DNA of 64,000 nt from Hyalangium gracile (GTDB taxonomy: Bacteria > Myxococcota > Myxococcia > Myxococcales > Myxococcaceae). Below are positions 28,039 through 36,615 of the stretch, piece after piece (positions within the stretch are counted from its first letter, which is position 1; each line of letters starts with the position of its first letter). Position numbers and translations under genes: made by a program. The notes beneath the pieces were generated by a model, which made no database searches, had not been told where the DNA came from, and worked only from the letters and a program-made list of their open reading frames with translations. The DNA lies in the NCBI RefSeq assembly GCF_020103725.1, contig NZ_JAHXBG010000028.1, forward strand, positions 84,172 through 148,171, read 5' to 3'.

Positions 28039-29064
28039 TCAGTCACCGATGGCGAGCACGACGCGGCCGTTGATGGTCCCCTGGCGCATGCGCTGGAACA
28101 CGTCGTTGATGGCCTGCAGCGGCTGGCGGTGGATGGTCGCCTTCACCCGTCCGATCGCGGCCAGATCGAGCGACTCCTGCAGGTCCATGCGAGTGCCGAC
28201 GATGGAGCCGCGGATGGTGAGGCGCTTGAGGACGACCTCGAAGATGGGTGTGGCGAACTCGCCCGGCGGCAGGCCCACGAGCGCGCAGGTGCCGTGTGGG
28301 CGGAGCATGTCGATGGACTGGCGGAACGCCTCGGGAGAGACGGCGGTGACGAGCACTCCATGGGCGCCGCCGATGAGGCGCTGCAGCTCCGTGGCGGGAT
28401 CCTTGCGGGCATCGAGGGCGATCTCGGCCCCGAGCGAGCGGGCCAGGGCCAGCTTCTCCTCGCCCAGATCCACGGCGGCCACGCGCATGCCCATGGCCTT
28501 GGCGTACTGCACCGCCATGTGGCCCAGGCCGCCGATGCCGGAGATGACGACCCACTGTCCGGGACGGACCTCCGTCTCCTTGAGTCCCTTGTAGGTGGTG
28601 ACTCCGGCGCAGAGGATCGGCGCGGCGTCGGCGAAGCTCACGGAGGCGGGGATGCGCCCTACGTGTGACGCCTGCGCGAGTACGTACTCGGCGAAGCCTC
28701 CGTTGACGGAGTAGCCCGTGGTCGTCTGCGAGGCGCAGAGCGTCTCCCAGCCCGTGATGCAGTGCTCGCAGGCGCCACACGCGCCGTGGAGCCAGGGAAC
28801 TCCGACGCGGTCTCCCTCCTTGAGCGAGGTGACGCCCGGGCCCAGCTCGGCCACGTAGCCGGCGCCCTCATGGCCCGGGATGAAGGGGAGCGTGGGCTTG
28901 ACCGGCCAGTCGCCCTGCGCCGCGTGCAGATCGGTGTGACAGACGCCGCTGGCGACGACCTTGACCAGCACCTGACCGGGACCCGGCGTGGGCGTGGGGA
29001 CCTCTTCGAGCGAGAGTGGCTGGCCAAAGCTCCGGACGACAGCGGCCTTCATCATGCGCTTCAT
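28039..29064 (-). CDS. Zinc-dependent alcohol dehydrogenase (AdhP-like)
   Basis: A 341-residue medium-chain alcohol dehydrogenase. Catalytic zinc ligands are Cys42 (CHTD), His65 and Glu66 in GHEG, and a Cys in ILCAG. Structural zinc ligands are Cys96, Cys99, Cys102 and Cys110. The Rossmann motif GIGGLGHMAVQYAKAMG binds NAD, with Asp in AAVDLG suggesting NAD over NADP. It oxidises primary alcohols or reduces aldehydes in the AdhP/AdhA subgroup (about 340 residues). The start MKRMMKAAVV is preceded by an AGGGAG site. The gene stands alone between a phospholipase-like gene and a TerB-like gene. Confidence 0.93.
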   Translation of the reverse strand: MKRMMKAAVVRSFGQPLSLEEVPTPTPGPGQVLVKVVASGVCHTDLHAAQGDWPVKPTLPFIPGHEGAGYVAELGPGVTSLKEGDRVGVPWLHGACGACEHCITGWETLCASQTTTGYSVNGGFAEYVLAQASHVGRIPASVSFADAAPILCAGVTTYKGLKETEVRPGQWVVISGIGGLGHMAVQYAKAMGMRVAAVDLGEEKLALARSLGAEIALDARKDPATELQRLIGGAHGVLVTAVSPEAFRQSIDMLRPHGTCALVGLPPGEFATPIFEVVLKRLTIRGSIVGTRMDLQESLDLAAIGRVKATIHRQPLQAINDVFQRMRQGTINGRVVLAIGD

Positions 29065-29220
29065 GGCGGGACTCCCTGGTGGGTTCAGGGCGCCATGGAG
29101 CAAGGCCTGGGCCAGAGCGCGTGCCTGCGAGAGGCTCGGCGTGGGCGCACCGTGCGCCGCAGAATCTGCGTCACGGAACAGGGCGGGGGCGCACTCCGCA
29201 GAAACTGCACACAGAGCCGC

Positions 29221-29553
29221 TCAGATGCCCAGCAGCGTGCGGATCTCCATCAACATCCCGATCTCGTCGCTGTCGACGTGCTGATCGCTGGCCGCCATCA
29301 TTCGCGCGGCCTGGATGACGTCCTGCGGCCGGCTGCGCAGCAGGCCCATGTCGGGCGCGGGCAGGGGCTTGCCCTCCTTCAGACAGGCCAGGAGCGCCGT
29401 CACCTGGTCGGGGGGCACGTTCCAGCCGCTGGCCACCGTGGAGAACTCCTGGAGCTCCTCGGGCTCGAGCTGGTCGTCACTCGTGATGACCTGCAGGAGC
29501 AGCTTGAGGACCTCGGTGTAGAAGCGGCTGTCGTCGCGGGGGGATTGCGTCAT
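29221..29553 (-). CDS. TerB-like (tellurite resistance TerB family) protein
   Basis: A 110-residue all-alpha protein. Two acidic EF-hand-like turns, SDDQLEPEELQEF and SDQHVDSDEIGML, about 55 residues apart, match the paired calcium-binding-like loops of the TerB/COG3793 family. Such small proteins are membrane-associated metal-response or scaffold proteins. No ter operon genes are adjacent, so tellurite resistance is not implied. The start ATG at 29551-29553 (MTQSPRDDS) was chosen for compactness; a longer frame exists upstream to 29607. Confidence is moderate since the family is divergent. Confidence 0.65.
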   Translation of the reverse strand: MTQSPRDDSRFYTEVLKLLLQVITSDDQLEPEELQEFSTVASGWNVPPDQVTALLACLKEGKPLPAPDMGLLRSRPQDVIQAARMMAASDQHVDSDEIGMLMEIRTLLGI

Positions 29554-29672
29554 CGGTGAGGCTGCCTCCGGCCCGGGAGAGTGGCCTGCCTGCCTGCCTT
29601 CGTCCACTCCAGGGGGCCTCGGTGCGTCCGGGTTCTCGCCCGCTTCGGGCCTTGTGGAACAATGGCGGGACC

Positions 29673-30749
29673 TTGAAGACTCCCTGCCTGGTCCTGCTCG
29701 TCACTCTGCTGCTCGCCCCTCTGGTCCCTGGACGCGCGGCGGGCCCCGCGCAAGCCCCCGCCACCCCCGCCGAGCCGCTGGCCCCGGACTTTCCCGCCAC
29801 CGAGACCACGGTCTCCCTGCTCGAGCCCGTCTCAGGCCAGTGCGAGTGGATCAAGTGGGATCCTTCCTCCTCGAAGCGCCGGGTGCTCGCGCGCCTCCCG
29901 GCGGACTGCCAGGGTGGCAGCACCGCCCTGAGCCGTGACGGCAAGCGCGGCGCGGTGCGCTTCTGGCGTGGCGCCGTCGCCATGCCCATCGTGGGCAGGC
30001 CCACCTTCCCCGAGCCCTTCCCGTCCCAGGCGTTCCGGGATCGGCTCTTCGTGGTGGAGCTCGTCACCGGCGCCGTGGAGGAGCTGCCGCTGCCTCCGGA
30101 GGGCGAGCTCATCGAGTACGGGTTCGATCCGGATGGTCGGCTGCTCGGGCTCACGCTGGAGGGCACCGCCCCCAGCCAGGAGCGTGCGCAGACGGTGGAG
30201 CTCGACGGGAAGGGGCGCCAGTCCACCCTCGGTCGGAAGGCTCCGCCGATGAAGGCCCACGGCTTCGCCTTCCTGGGCGGAAGGTGGCTCCGGATGGAGA
30301 CGAAGGACTCCTCGGATGGGCTCGGCACCGCGGCCCTGCCCATGCGCAAGGAGCTGGGCGTGCGGTCGATCCGCGAGCTCGATCCGCGCTTCGAGGCGCG
30401 GGAGATCGAGGACGACGCGGTGCTCGATCCCCTCTACGAGCTGTCGCCCGAGCAGCCCGAGGGCCAGTGGGTCGAGTTCCGCGGCGGGCTGCACTCCCTG
30501 GCCGTCTGGGGCACGCCCTTCGGCAACGACACGCTGGCCACGGGGCTCCTCCGGCGGCTGGAGCCTGGCAATGTGGTGGCGCTCCCGTCGTACCCGTTCC
30601 GGCCGAACGACATGATGAGCCTGCGGGCCCGCGGGGCATACCTGCTCATCTCGCTGGCCGACTCCGGCGCGCATCCGCGGCTGTACCGGGGCCGCAAGCT
30701 CGTCTGGAGCTCCGAGACGGCGCGGGCCGTGACGCTGTGGCCGAAGTAG
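29673..30749 (+). CDS. Secreted protein of unknown function
   Basis: A 358-residue protein starting with TTG at 29673: leader MKTPCLVLLVTLLLAPLVPG, then AAGPAQAP, fits a signal peptide. The mature part is beta-rich and repetitive in style (ELVTGAVEELPLPPEGELIEYGFDPDG), like WD40/propeller-type proteins that store or present a numeric report. I do not recognise a family. The TTG start was preferred because the ATG at 29556 would precede the leader by 39 residues and overlap the divergent gene's first codons. It lies 119 bases from the divergent TerB-like gene start. Confidence 0.6.
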   Translation: MKTPCLVLLVTLLLAPLVPGRAAGPAQAPATPAEPLAPDFPATETTVSLLEPVSGQCEWIKWDPSSSKRRVLARLPADCQGGSTALSRDGKRGAVRFWRGAVAMPIVGRPTFPEPFPSQAFRDRLFVVELVTGAVEELPLPPEGELIEYGFDPDGRLLGLTLEGTAPSQERAQTVELDGKGRQSTLGRKAPPMKAHGFAFLGGRWLRMETKDSSDGLGTAALPMRKELGVRSIRELDPRFEAREIEDDAVLDPLYELSPEQPEGQWVEFRGGLHSLAVWGTPFGNDTLATGLLRRLEPGNVVALPSYPFRPNDMMSLRARGAYLLISLADSGAHPRLYRGRKLVWSSETARAVTLWPK

Positions 30750-30754
30750 GGTCT

Positions 30755-30814
30755 GCGTCGAGCCTGCCCGGCCAGGGCGCCACGTTCGTGGTCGAGCTGC
30801 CGCTGCGTCGCTGA
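30755..30814 (+). pseudogene. Relic of a histidine kinase C-terminus
   Basis: The 18-codon stretch ending at TGA 30812-30814 reads SSLPGQGATFVVELPLRR. That is the typical last beta strand of a HATPase domain (GxGATFxVELP). It follows the stop of the preceding secreted protein by about five codons, in another frame, and no other kinase sequence is visible upstream. It looks like the residual 3' end of a lost kinase gene. The stretch is short, so chance cannot be excluded. Confidence 0.5.
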
Positions 30815-30818
30815 CGGC

Positions 30819-31664
30819 TCACTCGAGGGGAGACAGCTCCTCGAGGAACGCCAGGATGCGCCGTCCGCACTCCTCGGGCTGCTCCAGTGGGAAGAGGTGG
30901 GTGGTGCCGGGGAGCTCCTCGGTGCGAACACCGGGGAGGGTGCGGCGGACGCGCTCCAGGGCCTCTGGGGTGAGCGTGTCGCTGTCACCGCCGCGTACCA
31001 CCAGCGTCGGCACCCTCACCGAGCGCAGTCGCTGCCAGCTGGCGCGGGGGGAGGTCTCGAAGATGCGGGCCTCCCAGGCCGTGGGGATGGTGAGCCGGAC
31101 ACCACCGCCGGGCGCCTCGGTGAGCCCGTGGGTGAGGTAGTCCTGGAAGCAGGCGGGATCGAACCGCTGGAAGAGGGCCTTCTTGCGATAGCTGGCGGCG
31201 GCCTCCTCTCGGGAGCCCCAGGACTCACGGCGGCGCCGGGCCAGGCTCGCGGGGGGAATCCGGTGGCGCATCCTCAGCAGGGTCAGGGCCTGAACCAGCA
31301 GGAGCCGAGGACCCGTGAGCAGCACCGGATCCAGCGCCACCACGGCGCGGAAGAGCCCCGGGTCATTCACGGAGGCGAGCAGGGTGGCCACTCCTCCCAT
31401 GCTGTGCCCCACGCCCACCACGCCCTTCAGTCCCTGGGCTCGCAGGGCGTGGGCCAGATCGTCGGCCATGTCGTCCCACGTCCGCATCTCCAGCGGGTGG
31501 GTTCCCGGCACCAGCGAGCGGCTGCGGAGGGTGAAGACGTGGTAGCGCGACTTCAGCAGCTCGATGAGCTTGCGGTAGCTGCCGGGTGGGAAGCCGTTGG
31601 CATGGGTCAGGTGCAGCACCGGACCGGTGCCGCCCCAGTCATCGAGCTGCAGGGGGCTGCTCAT
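30819..31664 (-). CDS. Alpha/beta hydrolase
   Basis: A 281-residue alpha/beta hydrolase. The oxyanion region is HLTHANGFPPGSY, the nucleophile Ser88 sits in GHSMGG, the acid is likely Asp in RGGDSDT, and the His is in TTHLFPLEQPEE. No signal peptide, so cytoplasmic. It belongs to the esterase/epoxide hydrolase-type superfamily with a broad substrate range. The gene sits upstream on the same strand of a kinase relic and 30 bases downstream of the next membrane-protein gene on the same strand. Confidence 0.9.
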   Translation of the reverse strand: MSSPLQLDDWGGTGPVLHLTHANGFPPGSYRKLIELLKSRYHVFTLRSRSLVPGTHPLEMRTWDDMADDLAHALRAQGLKGVVGVGHSMGGVATLLASVNDPGLFRAVVALDPVLLTGPRLLLVQALTLLRMRHRIPPASLARRRRESWGSREEAAASYRKKALFQRFDPACFQDYLTHGLTEAPGGGVRLTIPTAWEARIFETSPRASWQRLRSVRVPTLVVRGGDSDTLTPEALERVRRTLPGVRTEELPGTTHLFPLEQPEECGRRILAFLEELSPLE

Positions 31665-31694
31665 GGCGCTCCCGTGCTCCTCGCCCCGTCCAGA

Positions 31695-32450
31695 TCATTT
31701 CTCCTGGGCGACAGGCAGCGGCTCGCCCGCGAGCAGTCGGGGCAGCAGGCTGGCCGGGTAGCGCTCCCTCCGGGTGGAGCCGGAGTTCGGCTCGCAGGGG
31801 AGCAGTCCTGTCCGCTCCCGCTCCAAGGGATCGCGCGAGAAGATGAGGAAGCCAGGGTCGCCGCCCGGCTTGCGCAGGGGAACCACGTGCCGGGTCTCCA
31901 TCATCGCGCGCGAGCTCTGGGCCTGGAGCAGCGCACGGTTCAGGTCCGCGTCGGCCACGCCCTTCTTCACCAGCTCCAGCGTCGCTTCGCACAAGTCCGC
32001 CGAGTCCGACTCGCCGCTCAGCGTGTGCGCCATGAACGACCAGGAGCTCTTGGTCAGCGGGTCGCGGCTCGAGGCGAGCCAGCCCACGTGGTGGCCGATG
32101 CCCACGGTGGACATCGTCGCCAGGAAGAGCAGCACGAGCAGGGCCACCAGCGACACGCTCCAGCGCGCGGGCCATTCCGGGGCGCCGTCCTGCTGGGCGT
32201 GCCGCTGCCGCCAGAGCCAGCGCAGGAAATAGTGGGTGCCCACGCCCAGCCCCGCGACGACGACGGCCGTCTGCGCGATGCCTCCCCAGCGCCAGGTGAT
32301 CTGGGGGAAGACGCGCAGGATGAACGCGACCCACCCTGTCGCCAGATGCCAGGGCACCTGGAAGAGCCAGGGGTCCATGAGAGTGAGGACGACCAGCAGC
32401 ACCAGGACGCCGATGAAGCCCCAGAGGATGAACCAGACGATCCGGCTCAT
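31695..32450 (-). CDS. Membrane protein of unknown function
   Basis: A 251-residue protein with three clear hydrophobic segments in the first 125 residues: WFILWGFIGVLVLLVVLTL, GGIAQTAVVVAGLGVGTHYF and VSLVALLVLLFLATMSTVG. The polar C-terminal half follows. It is coupled to the gene upstream on the minus strand by an ATGA overlap (32447-32450), so the two are an operon. No recognisable domain. I can say only that it is a small membrane protein paired with its neighbour. Confidence 0.65.
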   Translation of the reverse strand: MSRIVWFILWGFIGVLVLLVVLTLMDPWLFQVPWHLATGWVAFILRVFPQITWRWGGIAQTAVVVAGLGVGTHYFLRWLWRQRHAQQDGAPEWPARWSVSLVALLVLLFLATMSTVGIGHHVGWLASSRDPLTKSSWSFMAHTLSGESDSADLCEATLELVKKGVADADLNRALLQAQSSRAMMETRHVVPLRKPGGDPGFLIFSRDPLERERTGLLPCEPNSGSTRRERYPASLLPRLLAGEPLPVAQEK

Positions 32451-33130
32451 GGCGTGGAGCCCCCGAGCGCGGCGTGGAGGGACTCCAGGGGCATCTTCCG
32501 GATGTCTCCATCCGTGAAGAGCACCCAGCGCTCACTGCCGAAGATTCCGGGCTCGTAGGCGAGGGGCGCCTGGGGCTCGTCCGCTTTTCGCCCGCTGACG
32601 TAGATGAAGTGCATCCCGGAGCTGCCGAGCACCCGCCAGCGCTCCTCGGGGATGCCCGGGGCGAAGTCGCTCGGAGGAAACGCCCGGTCGTGCTGGGAGG
32701 CATAGGCCCAGAGCGCCACGCGCAGCTCCTCCAGGCGCTGGCGCCGGGCCTCGAGCAGCAGGTCCTTCTCCGGAGGCAGCTCTGTCTGCCGCAGCTTGTA
32801 GGTGGCGCCCTGCTTCTCCCACGCTCCCGGGGTCATCAGCTCGCGTCCGCCGGCGATCATCGAGAGGACGAGCTGGAAGCCGAGCCCCCAGAGGAACACC
32901 AGGGCCAGGGCCGAGGGGAAGCTCAGGCGGGGCAGGGTGGGCACATCCTTGCGCAGCCGGTTCCAGAGGGCCTTCACCACCAGGGTCACCCCGAGGAAGA
33001 CGACCACGAAGAACGAGATGGCCTGGATGCGCAGGGAGGCGATGTCCGTCAGGTAGTAGCTGGGCATCCCGGCCAGGGCGGCGGCGGGACTGAGACAGAC
33101 GAGGGCAGCGGCAGTGCGGCGGAAGAGCAA
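32447..33130 (-). CDS. Exported/membrane protein of unknown function
   Basis: A 227-residue protein if the TTG at 33128-33130 is the start; the leader LFRRTAAALVCLSPAAALAG is a plausible signal peptide. The ATG at 33065-33067 (MPSYYLTDIAS) is the alternative start and leaves 206 residues. Two membrane segments follow (ISFFVVVFLGVTLVVKAL and LALVFLWGLGFQLVLSMI). The rest is soluble, with a Glu/Arg-rich stretch (EARRQRLEELRVALWAYA) and an acidic C-terminus. No family recognised. The stop overlaps the start of the next gene on this strand. Confidence 0.55.
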   Translation of the reverse strand: MLFRRTAAALVCLSPAAALAGMPSYYLTDIASLRIQAISFFVVVFLGVTLVVKALWNRLRKDVPTLPRLSFPSALALVFLWGLGFQLVLSMIAGGRELMTPGAWEKQGATYKLRQTELPPEKDLLLEARRQRLEELRVALWAYASQHDRAFPPSDFAPGIPEERWRVLGSSGMHFIYVSGRKADEPQAPLAYEPGIFGSERWVLFTDGDIRKMPLESLHAALGGSTP

Positions 33131-33219
33131 GATCTCGTGAGTCTGCCGCAGACCCCTTCCCGGAGTCACCTGACCCGGATGGCACACGCAAGCGGCCGGA
33201 AATGGGAGATCATGGCCCC

Positions 33220-33774
33220 ATGAATGTGGCGAATCCTCTGGGGACTCCATTGCCTCCGCCGCACCGGGATGAGGCGGAGGCCCACTTGACGGCCTACTTC
33301 CAGGATTGGTCCTTCCACTCCACCGGGCCGGATGAGCGGTTCGATCTGGATCGAGCCTTCCGGCACTACGCGCCCCGGTTCCGTGTGCGAGACGTGCCTC
33401 CCAACCTCGAGGCGCTGCGCCAGGGCCGCTGGCAGCGCGAGTATGAGGGCGAGCACGGCGAGTGGGGTTATCGCCGGGCGATGGAGGCGCTCTACGGGCG
33501 CTCGAAGGACGTCCGGATGACACCGCGCCTGCACACGCTGGGCATGGAGGCGGTGCCTCGGGACCGGGTGAGGACGTGGGTGGACTTCGACTCGCGCGTG
33601 GTGATGAAGGGTTGGTGGAGCCTGCCGGTCACGCTGCCCCTGCGAGCCAGGCTCGTGTGGGTCCGCGAGACGGGGCCCGACGGTGCGCTCGTCCTCGATG
33701 CGCAGGGCCACGAGACGTGGAGGATCGTCGACGAGGTCCTCTCGCTGCGCCGCCCGCGGCTCCTCGGGCGGTGA
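33220..33774 (+). CDS. Protein of unknown function
   Basis: A 184-residue soluble protein. Start ATG 33220 is preceded by GGGAGAT at good spacing; ATG 33202 is an in-frame alternative. It has an acidic N-terminus and a middle rich in basic and aromatic residues (HYAPRFRVRDVPPNLEALRQG). Phrases such as WVDFDSRVVMKGWWSLPVTLPLRARLVW suggest a compact beta-sheet domain. I do not recognise a family. The gene converges on the RluA gene across a 93-base region that carries a perfect palindrome. Confidence 0.6.
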   Translation: MNVANPLGTPLPPPHRDEAEAHLTAYFQDWSFHSTGPDERFDLDRAFRHYAPRFRVRDVPPNLEALRQGRWQREYEGEHGEWGYRRAMEALYGRSKDVRMTPRLHTLGMEAVPRDRVRTWVDFDSRVVMKGWWSLPVTLPLRARLVWVRETGPDGALVLDAQGHETWRIVDEVLSLRRPRLLGR

Positions 33775-33802
33775 GGCAGCCCCGGGCGGTCTCATCGCCG
33801 CG

Positions 33803-33827
33803 AACTGGTATGACAGGCATACCAGTT
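33803..33827. repeat. 25-bp perfect palindrome, copy 2 (convergent intergenic)
   Basis: Arms AACTGGTATG and CATACCAGTT around the centre ACAGG pair at all ten positions. The context matches the copy at 19185-19209: both are preceded by CGAACTGG and followed by GGCCG-like bases, and both sit between convergent genes. No T-tract follows on either strand. Confidence 0.65.
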
Positions 33828-33867
33828 GGGCCGCGGCGCGGCCGGAGGGCTCCCGAGTCGAAGGTGC

Positions 33868-35547
33868 TCAGAACGGCGCCGGGCGCTCGAAGGTGACGCG
33901 CTGGCCTGTTCGCGGATGCCGGAACGAGAGCGACTCGGCGTGCAGGTGCAGGCGGTCCGCCTCGCGCCCGTAGAGGCGATCTCCCACGATGGGAGCACCC
34001 AGGCCGAGGGGATGCGCCGCATGGACGCGCAGCTGGTGGGTCCTCCCGGTGAGGGGGAAGAGCGCCACCCGGGTGCGCTCGCCGTGGCGCTCGAGGACGT
34101 GCCACTCGGTCACGGCGTGCTTTCCATGCACGGGATCGTGGATCTGCCGGGGCCGGTCATCGAGGTCGACGCGCATCGGGAAGGCGATGGTGCCGCGCTC
34201 GCCACGAACGTGACCCTCGACGCAGGCCACGTAGCGCTTCTGGACCTCCCGCTGGGTGAACTGTCGCTGCAGGTCCGCATGCGTCCCCGGGTCGAGGGCC
34301 GCGACGAGCAGCCCCGAGGTGTCCAGGTCGAGCCGATGCACCAGGAGCGGGCCCGTCGCGTGCGGGTAGCGGATGCGCAGCCGGGCGAGCACCGAGTCCG
34401 TCACCGACTCGTCCCGTGCGGGCACGGAGAGCAGGCCGCACGGCTTGTCGACCACGACGACCCACTCGTCCTCGAAGACGACGGGCAGGTCCACGGCCGT
34501 CACGGCTGGGAGTGAGAACGTCCTTGGCGGGGAGACGCGCAGGCCTTCCAGCAGGAAGGGAAGGAGGGGGCCGCACTTGTCGCGGCAGGCCGGGTAGAAC
34601 GCGCCCGCGACGCGGCCTCCCGAGGGAGGCGGGGCGCCCCACCAGAACTCCGCGAGCGCCAGCGGCTGCAGCCCGTGCGTGAAGGCATGGGCCAGCAGCT
34701 TCGGAGCCGCGCAGTCGGCGGCGCCCGAGGGAGGCTCTCCGGGAGCAAACAGGGCTCGCAGGGAGCGACGCTCGCCCCGTACGTTGGGAACGAGATAGGT
34801 GTCGTGGATCCGCTTCATGAGCGCACGGCAGACGATCCGTCGCAGGCGCTCGAGAGCCCGGAGCCGCCGTTCGAGCCGCGCGCGCCTGGGCTCGATGGCT
34901 CGCCGCTCCTCTTCCTGGGTAGCCTCCAGCCGGCGCCGCTCCGCCTTGTCGCCCCGGCTCTCTTGATCGAGCGCATGGAGAGCCTCTCGCTTCAGGCCCT
35001 CCTCGAGAGAGGTCGTTGCCGTCAGCTCCGCTCGCCGCTCGTGGCGCTTCCGTCGCCGGGCCTCGTGCAGGGCTCGCATCGCCTCGCGCTCCGCAGCGTG
35101 GCGAGCCTCCATTGCCTCGTGGGCTGTCTGAAGCGAGACGAACTCCGAAGAAGTCCGAAGCTGCTCGGCGCGGGCGAGCAGCGCCTTGACCACGGTCTCC
35201 CCGGCGGGCTCCACCCGGGCGCGGACCTCGTGGTCGAAGAGGGGAGGAACGAAGCCCGGCACCTCCCAGCGTCCATCGAGCATGCCGGAGAAGGAGCGCA
35301 GGAAGCCGATGCGGCCATCGGGCTGTCGCACCACCAGCACGCCGAACATCTTCCCGCCCTCGGGGCCGTCGAGCATCGCGGCGGAGACGCCTGGAGCGAT
35401 GAAGCCGGCTCGGAGCTCCGCCTGCATCACCTCCGCCGCCCGACGTGCCAGCGCGTGAGGACCGAGCTCGTCCAGCGGACTCGGGAAGGCCTCGGCGACG
35501 TCGCGCGGAGCGGGCTGCGGCTCGAAGGGTGTGACGCACGTCTCCAC
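33868..35547 (-). CDS. RluA-family RNA pseudouridine synthase with long N-terminal domain
   Basis: A 559-residue protein. The C-terminal third is an RluA-type pseudouridine synthase: VVDKPCGLLSVPA, the catalytic Asp407 in HRLDLDTSG, KRYVACVEG, and RTHQLRVH. It isomerises uridine in rRNA or tRNA. The first 350 residues are an extension that includes a charged coiled coil (about residues 130-240, Arg/Glu-rich, heptad-like) and a Cys/Pro-rich patch. Long RluA-like proteins with such an extension exist in other bacteria, and the target RNA is not known. Start is GTG (35545-35547); GGGAGGGA precedes it closely. The frame upstream overlaps a broken GspE-N-like gene. Confidence 0.82.
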   Translation of the reverse strand: METCVTPFEPQPAPRDVAEAFPSPLDELGPHALARRAAEVMQAELRAGFIAPGVSAAMLDGPEGGKMFGVLVVRQPDGRIGFLRSFSGMLDGRWEVPGFVPPLFDHEVRARVEPAGETVVKALLARAEQLRTSSEFVSLQTAHEAMEARHAAEREAMRALHEARRRKRHERRAELTATTSLEEGLKREALHALDQESRGDKAERRRLEATQEEERRAIEPRRARLERRLRALERLRRIVCRALMKRIHDTYLVPNVRGERRSLRALFAPGEPPSGAADCAAPKLLAHAFTHGLQPLALAEFWWGAPPPSGGRVAGAFYPACRDKCGPLLPFLLEGLRVSPPRTFSLPAVTAVDLPVVFEDEWVVVVDKPCGLLSVPARDESVTDSVLARLRIRYPHATGPLLVHRLDLDTSGLLVAALDPGTHADLQRQFTQREVQKRYVACVEGHVRGERGTIAFPMRVDLDDRPRQIHDPVHGKHAVTEWHVLERHGERTRVALFPLTGRTHQLRVHAAHPLGLGAPIVGDRLYGREADRLHLHAESLSFRHPRTGQRVTFERPAPF

Positions 35548-35550
35548 TCC

Positions 35551-35822
35551 CTCCCGGTAGCACGAACGCCTCGGCCGTCTCCACCGGCAGCACCTCCGTC
35601 AGGCTGGGCTCCAACGTCTCCCGATCGAGCTCCACCGTGGGCAGGTGCACCTGGTTGGACAGCAGCTCCAGCACCTGCTGAGCGGTGCAGAAGCCCTTGT
35701 CCACCACCACCTGTCCCAGGGGAACGCCCCCACTTGTAGTGGAAGCCCAGTGCCGCCCGGAGCTGGATGTCATCCACCAGCCCGGTTGCCAGAAGCAGCT
35801 CGCCCAGTCGCTTCTTCCGCAT
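35551..35822 (-). pseudogene. GspE N-terminal-domain (MshEN-like) fragment, frameshifted
   Basis: From ATG 35820-35822, MRKKRLGELLLATGLVDD is the start of a GspE/PilB N-terminal (MshEN-like) domain, which binds nucleotides or cyclic di-GMP in type II secretion and pilus proteins. After about 30 codons (GFHYKWG) the frame is lost and Gly/Ala junk follows. One base fewer in the five-C run at 35727-35731 (plus strand) restores VPLGQVVVDKGFCTAQQVLE and VETAEAFVL. The fragment then runs into the pseudouridine synthase start. No ATPase domain is present, so this is a broken or stand-alone domain. Confidence 0.65.
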
Positions 35823-35952
35823 CGCCGCGCCCTTGGGTTGAGAGACTCCTGCCCTCGACGGAGGGCTCTGGAGGAATTGTCGGCGGATGTGCGGTGAGTT
35901 GTTTGATGTGGTTGAGTGAAGGCTTTGAACCTTCAATGTGCGACCACGTGCG

Positions 35953-36498
35953 TCATGACTCGATGTCGAAGGAGCAATCCAGCGCGCTGCCATCCGCGTA
36001 GCGGTAGGTGAAGCTGCCGTTGAAGAAGGTCCCGCTGGAGTTATTGAGGATCCGGTCGATGCGCAGCGTGACGTCCTGGGGGATGCCGGGGGGATCCATG
36101 AAGCCCGTCCCCGAGCCGGTCTCGTCGCTGATCCAGCCCTGCCAGCTCACGATGGCGGGATCCTCTGTGGTGATGCCGGTGCTGGAGCCCCGGAGGTTGA
36201 CGATGCGGGGGCCCTCCTCCCTCTCGATGGAGTTGACGCCCAGCTCGAGTTCCACCCCGAACTGCCTGTCCTCGCCCGAGGTGTACAGCAGCCGGGCGTA
36301 GTCGCGCACGGTGCCGTAGCGCTCCGAGCGGGTGGAGAACACCTTGGTGTCGCCGGAGTCGATGGGCCAGCTCACGGCCTGTCCCGAGAGGGTGCCCTGG
36401 CATTCGCCCGTGGCACTTCCGGAGCAGGCCGTGAGCAGGCCGAGGGCGAGACTGACCAGGAGGCGCATGGCCGAGCGCGGAGCGTGAGAGGGAGTCAT
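35953..36498 (-). CDS. Lipoprotein of unknown function
   Basis: A 181-residue secreted lipoprotein. Leader MRLLVSLALGLLTAC gives a lipobox (LTAC) with the lipidated Cys at residue 25 when counted from ATG 36496-36498; ATG 36466-36468 (MRLLVS) is the alternative start. The mature part is acidic and beta-rich, with phrases such as VNLRGSSTGITTEDPAIVSWQGW and a terminal C-x-F pair. I recognise no family. It is divergent from the isochorismatase gene; the 117-base gap holds both promoters. Confidence 0.65.
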   Translation of the reverse strand: MTPSHAPRSAMRLLVSLALGLLTACSGSATGECQGTLSGQAVSWPIDSGDTKVFSTRSERYGTVRDYARLLYTSGEDRQFGVELELGVNSIEREEGPRIVNLRGSSTGITTEDPAIVSWQGWISDETGSGTGFMDPPGIPQDVTLRIDRILNNSSGTFFNGSFTYRYADGSALDCSFDIES

Positions 36499-36615
36499 GC
36501 TCCGGACTCTAGCGTCCCCCACCCGAGCTCCGGTGCGGAGATCCTCGGCGCAGCGCGCCACGGTCATTCCACGGGGTGGTAGAAGGGCGTCATACCCAAG
36601 GCCCAGGAGTCACGG

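Noticed and set aside
35915..35940. A stem-loop GAAGG-CTTTGAA-CCTTC resembling a tRNA T arm
   Set aside because: Only one arm is present; no acceptor, D or anticodon stem could be found around it, so no tRNA call is made.
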